DNA of 14,871 nucleotides from Solirubrobacteraceae bacterium (GTDB lineage: Bacteria; Actinomycetota; Thermoleophilia; Solirubrobacterales; Solirubrobacteraceae), in contig JAICUS010000076.1 in NCBI GenBank assembly GCA_025935735.1, forward strand, positions 1 through 14,871, written 5' to 3'. Below, piece after piece: positions 13,485 through 14,871 of the stretch. Under the pieces are notes generated by a model. It saw only the letters and a program-made list of their open reading frames with translations, did no database searches and was not told where the DNA came from. Numbering within the stretch: position 1 is the first letter of the stretch; each line of letters begins with the position of its first letter. The translations under genes were made by a program, and so were the position numbers.

Positions 13485-14871
13485 GGCTGCGCCGCCGCAA
13501 GCCCGACGACTTGGTCGAGCGCATCCGCGTCGGAACGATCGGCCGCGGCGCCGTGCTGGACGGGCCGTTCGGCCCGCGCCGGACGGTCTACGCCGACGTG
13601 ACCGCATCCGGGCAGGCGCTGGACTTCGTCGAGGACCTGATCCGCGAGCAGGTGCTGCCGACCTACGGCAACACGCACACGGAGGCGTCCGCCACCGGCC
13701 GGCGCACGACCGAGCTGCGCGAGCAGGCGCGGCGGATCATCCACCGGGCCGTCGGCGGCGGCCCCGACGACGCCGTGGTGTTCTGCGGCGCGGGCTCCAC
13801 CGGGGCCATCGACAAGCTCGTGCGGGCGCTGGCGCTGCCGCCGGGCAGCGTCGTGTTCGTCGGCCCCTACGAGCACCACTCCAACGAGCTGCTGTGGCGC
13901 GAGTCGGCCGCCGACGTCGTGCCGATCCGCGAGGACGCGGGCGGCCGGGTCGACCTCGACCACCTCGAGCACGAGCTGCGCCGCCACGCGGGCCGGCCGC
14001 GCCGGGTCGGCACGTTCTCCGCCGCCTCCAACGTCACCGGGATCCTCACCGACGTCGACGCCGTCGCGCGCACGCTGCGCCGCCACGGCGCGCTCGCCTG
14101 CTTCGACTACGCGGCGGCCGGGCCGTATGAGCCGATCGACATGGCCGGCAAGGATGCGGTTTTCGTCTCGCCGCACAAGTTCCCCGGCGGCCCGGGCACG
14201 CCCGGCGTGCTGATCGCCAAGCGCGCGCTGCTGCGCCGCGCCGTGCCGACCGTGCCGGGCGGCGGGACGATCCTGTTCGTCTCGCCCGACGGCCAGTCGT
14301 ATCACCCGGACGCCGAGGTCCGCGAGGAGGGCGGCACGCCGGCGATCGTCGAGTCGATCCGCGCCGGGCTGGCCTTCGCGCTCAAGGAGGCCGTCGGCGC
14401 CGAGGAGATCCGCCGCCGCGAGCGGGCGATCGCCCGCCGCGCGCTGAGCGCGCTCGCGGGGCACCCCAACGTCGAGATCCTGGGGAGCACCGAGGCCGAG
14501 CGCCTGGCGATCGTCTCGCTCGGCCTGCGCCACCCGCCCGGGATGCTGCACGCCGGCTTCGTCACCGCCGTGCTCAGCGACCTGTTCGGCATCCAGGCCC
14601 GCAGCGGCTGCTTCTGCGCCGGGCCCTACGTCCACCGCACCCACCCGATCGACGACGAGTGGTCGGCGCGCATGCACGCCTGCGCGGCGCGCGGCGAGCT
14701 CGGCGCCAAGCTCGCGTTCACGCGGCTGAGCTTCGCCTACCACGTCAGCGACGCGGAGCTCGCGTACGTGCTGGACGCGGTCCGGCTGCTGGCCGACGAG
14801 GGCCACAGGCTGCTGGCGCTCTATCGCTTCGACCCCGCCTCGGGGCAGTGGGAGCACCGGGCGCGCCAGGC
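13481..14871 (+). CDS. Class V aminotransferase / cysteine desulfurase-like PLP enzyme (3' partial)
   Basis: The frame stays open to the window end, giving 463 visible residues without a stop. The fold type I PLP signatures of the class V (NifS/SufS/MOCOS) group are in order: VYADVTASG near 37, TYGNTHTEASATG (61-73), the EHHSN stacking histidine region (131-135), D209 in CFDYAA (PLP ring nitrogen partner), K233 in SPHKFPGG (Schiff-base lysine) and RSGCFCAG (374-381), where C379 aligns with the catalytic cysteine of SufS. The GCFC wording resembles molybdenum cofactor sulfurases more than standard SufS. With the cysteine present, sulfur mobilisation from cysteine is plausible; C-S lyase or aminotransferase activity is the alternative. 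At 463+ residues it is longer than the roughly 400 of SufS. The ATG overlaps the methyltransferase stop. Confidence 0.88.
   Translation, partial: MRLRRRKPDDLVERIRVGTIGRGAVLDGPFGPRRTVYADVTASGQALDFVEDLIREQVLPTYGNTHTEASATGRRTTELREQARRIIHRAVGGGPDDAVVFCGAGSTGAIDKLVRALALPPGSVVFVGPYEHHSNELLWRESAADVVPIREDAGGRVDLDHLEHELRRHAGRPRRVGTFSAASNVTGILTDVDAVARTLRRHGALACFDYAAAGPYEPIDMAGKDAVFVSPHKFPGGPGTPGVLIAKRALLRRAVPTVPGGGTILFVSPDGQSYHPDAEVREEGGTPAIVESIRAGLAFALKEAVGAEEIRRRERAIARRALSALAGHPNVEILGSTEAERLAIVSLGLRHPPGMLHAGFVTAVLSDLFGIQARSGCFCAGPYVHRTHPIDDEWSARMHACAARGELGAKLAFTRLSFAYHVSDAELAYVLDAVRLLADEGHRLLALYRFDPASGQWEHRARQ

Noticed and set aside
13466..14857. A 463-codon minus-strand open frame opposite the PLP enzyme
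   Set aside because: The + frame carries the complete set of class V PLP motifs (H132, D209, K233, C379); the minus frame shows only repetitive Arg/Val/Ala/Gly composition.

Overview
The window is a gene-dense, very GC-rich stretch of bacterial DNA. All eleven genes lie on the + strand, mostly with 4-bp ATGA or GTGA overlaps or gaps of under 20 bp. The codon bias, GTG and TTG starts, possible leaderless start and cadherin/RTX-type secreted giant fit a high-GC actinobacterium, perhaps class Thermoleophilia (Solirubrobacter or Conexibacter-like). That placement is an inference from style; no rRNA or marker gene is present. No stretch above 100 bp lacks a gene, and I see no tRNA, rRNA, insertion sequence or CRISPR array.

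Region 1 (1-4688) is the distal part of a sugar-uptake operon. It holds two MalF/MalG-type ABC permeases (the first cut by the window start), an unassigned cytosolic TIM-barrel protein with glycosidase-like features, N-acetylglucosamine-6-phosphate deacetylase (nagA) and an MsmK/UgpC-type ATPase. The substrate-binding protein and the first permease start should lie upstream. The simplest reading is import of an amino-sugar (GlcNAc or chitooligosaccharide-like) substrate, followed by hydrolysis and deacetylation.

A 98-bp, locally AT-richer gap (4689-4786) holds a perfect 8-bp inverted repeat (4745-4765). This is the most likely regulatory or transcription boundary in the window.

Region 2 (4787-12599) looks like one transcription unit. 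It encodes a 1919-residue exported protein (signal peptide, N-terminal RTX-like calcium-binding nonapeptides, one cadherin domain, a chain of cadherin-like/Ig-like modules and a C-terminal right-handed beta-helix). Three tandem tail-collar (microcystin-dependent protein-like) paralogs of 168-173 aa follow, then a GNAT acetyltransferase whose ATG overlaps the stop of the third collar gene. No head, terminase, tail-tube or lysis gene is present, so this is not a recognisable prophage. It is the best candidate for an undescribed system: a surface-fibre or adhesin module with its own modifying enzyme.

Region 3 (12654-14871) is a two-gene unit: a class I SAM-dependent methyltransferase overlapped by a class V (cysteine desulfurase/MOCOS-like) PLP enzyme that runs off the window end.
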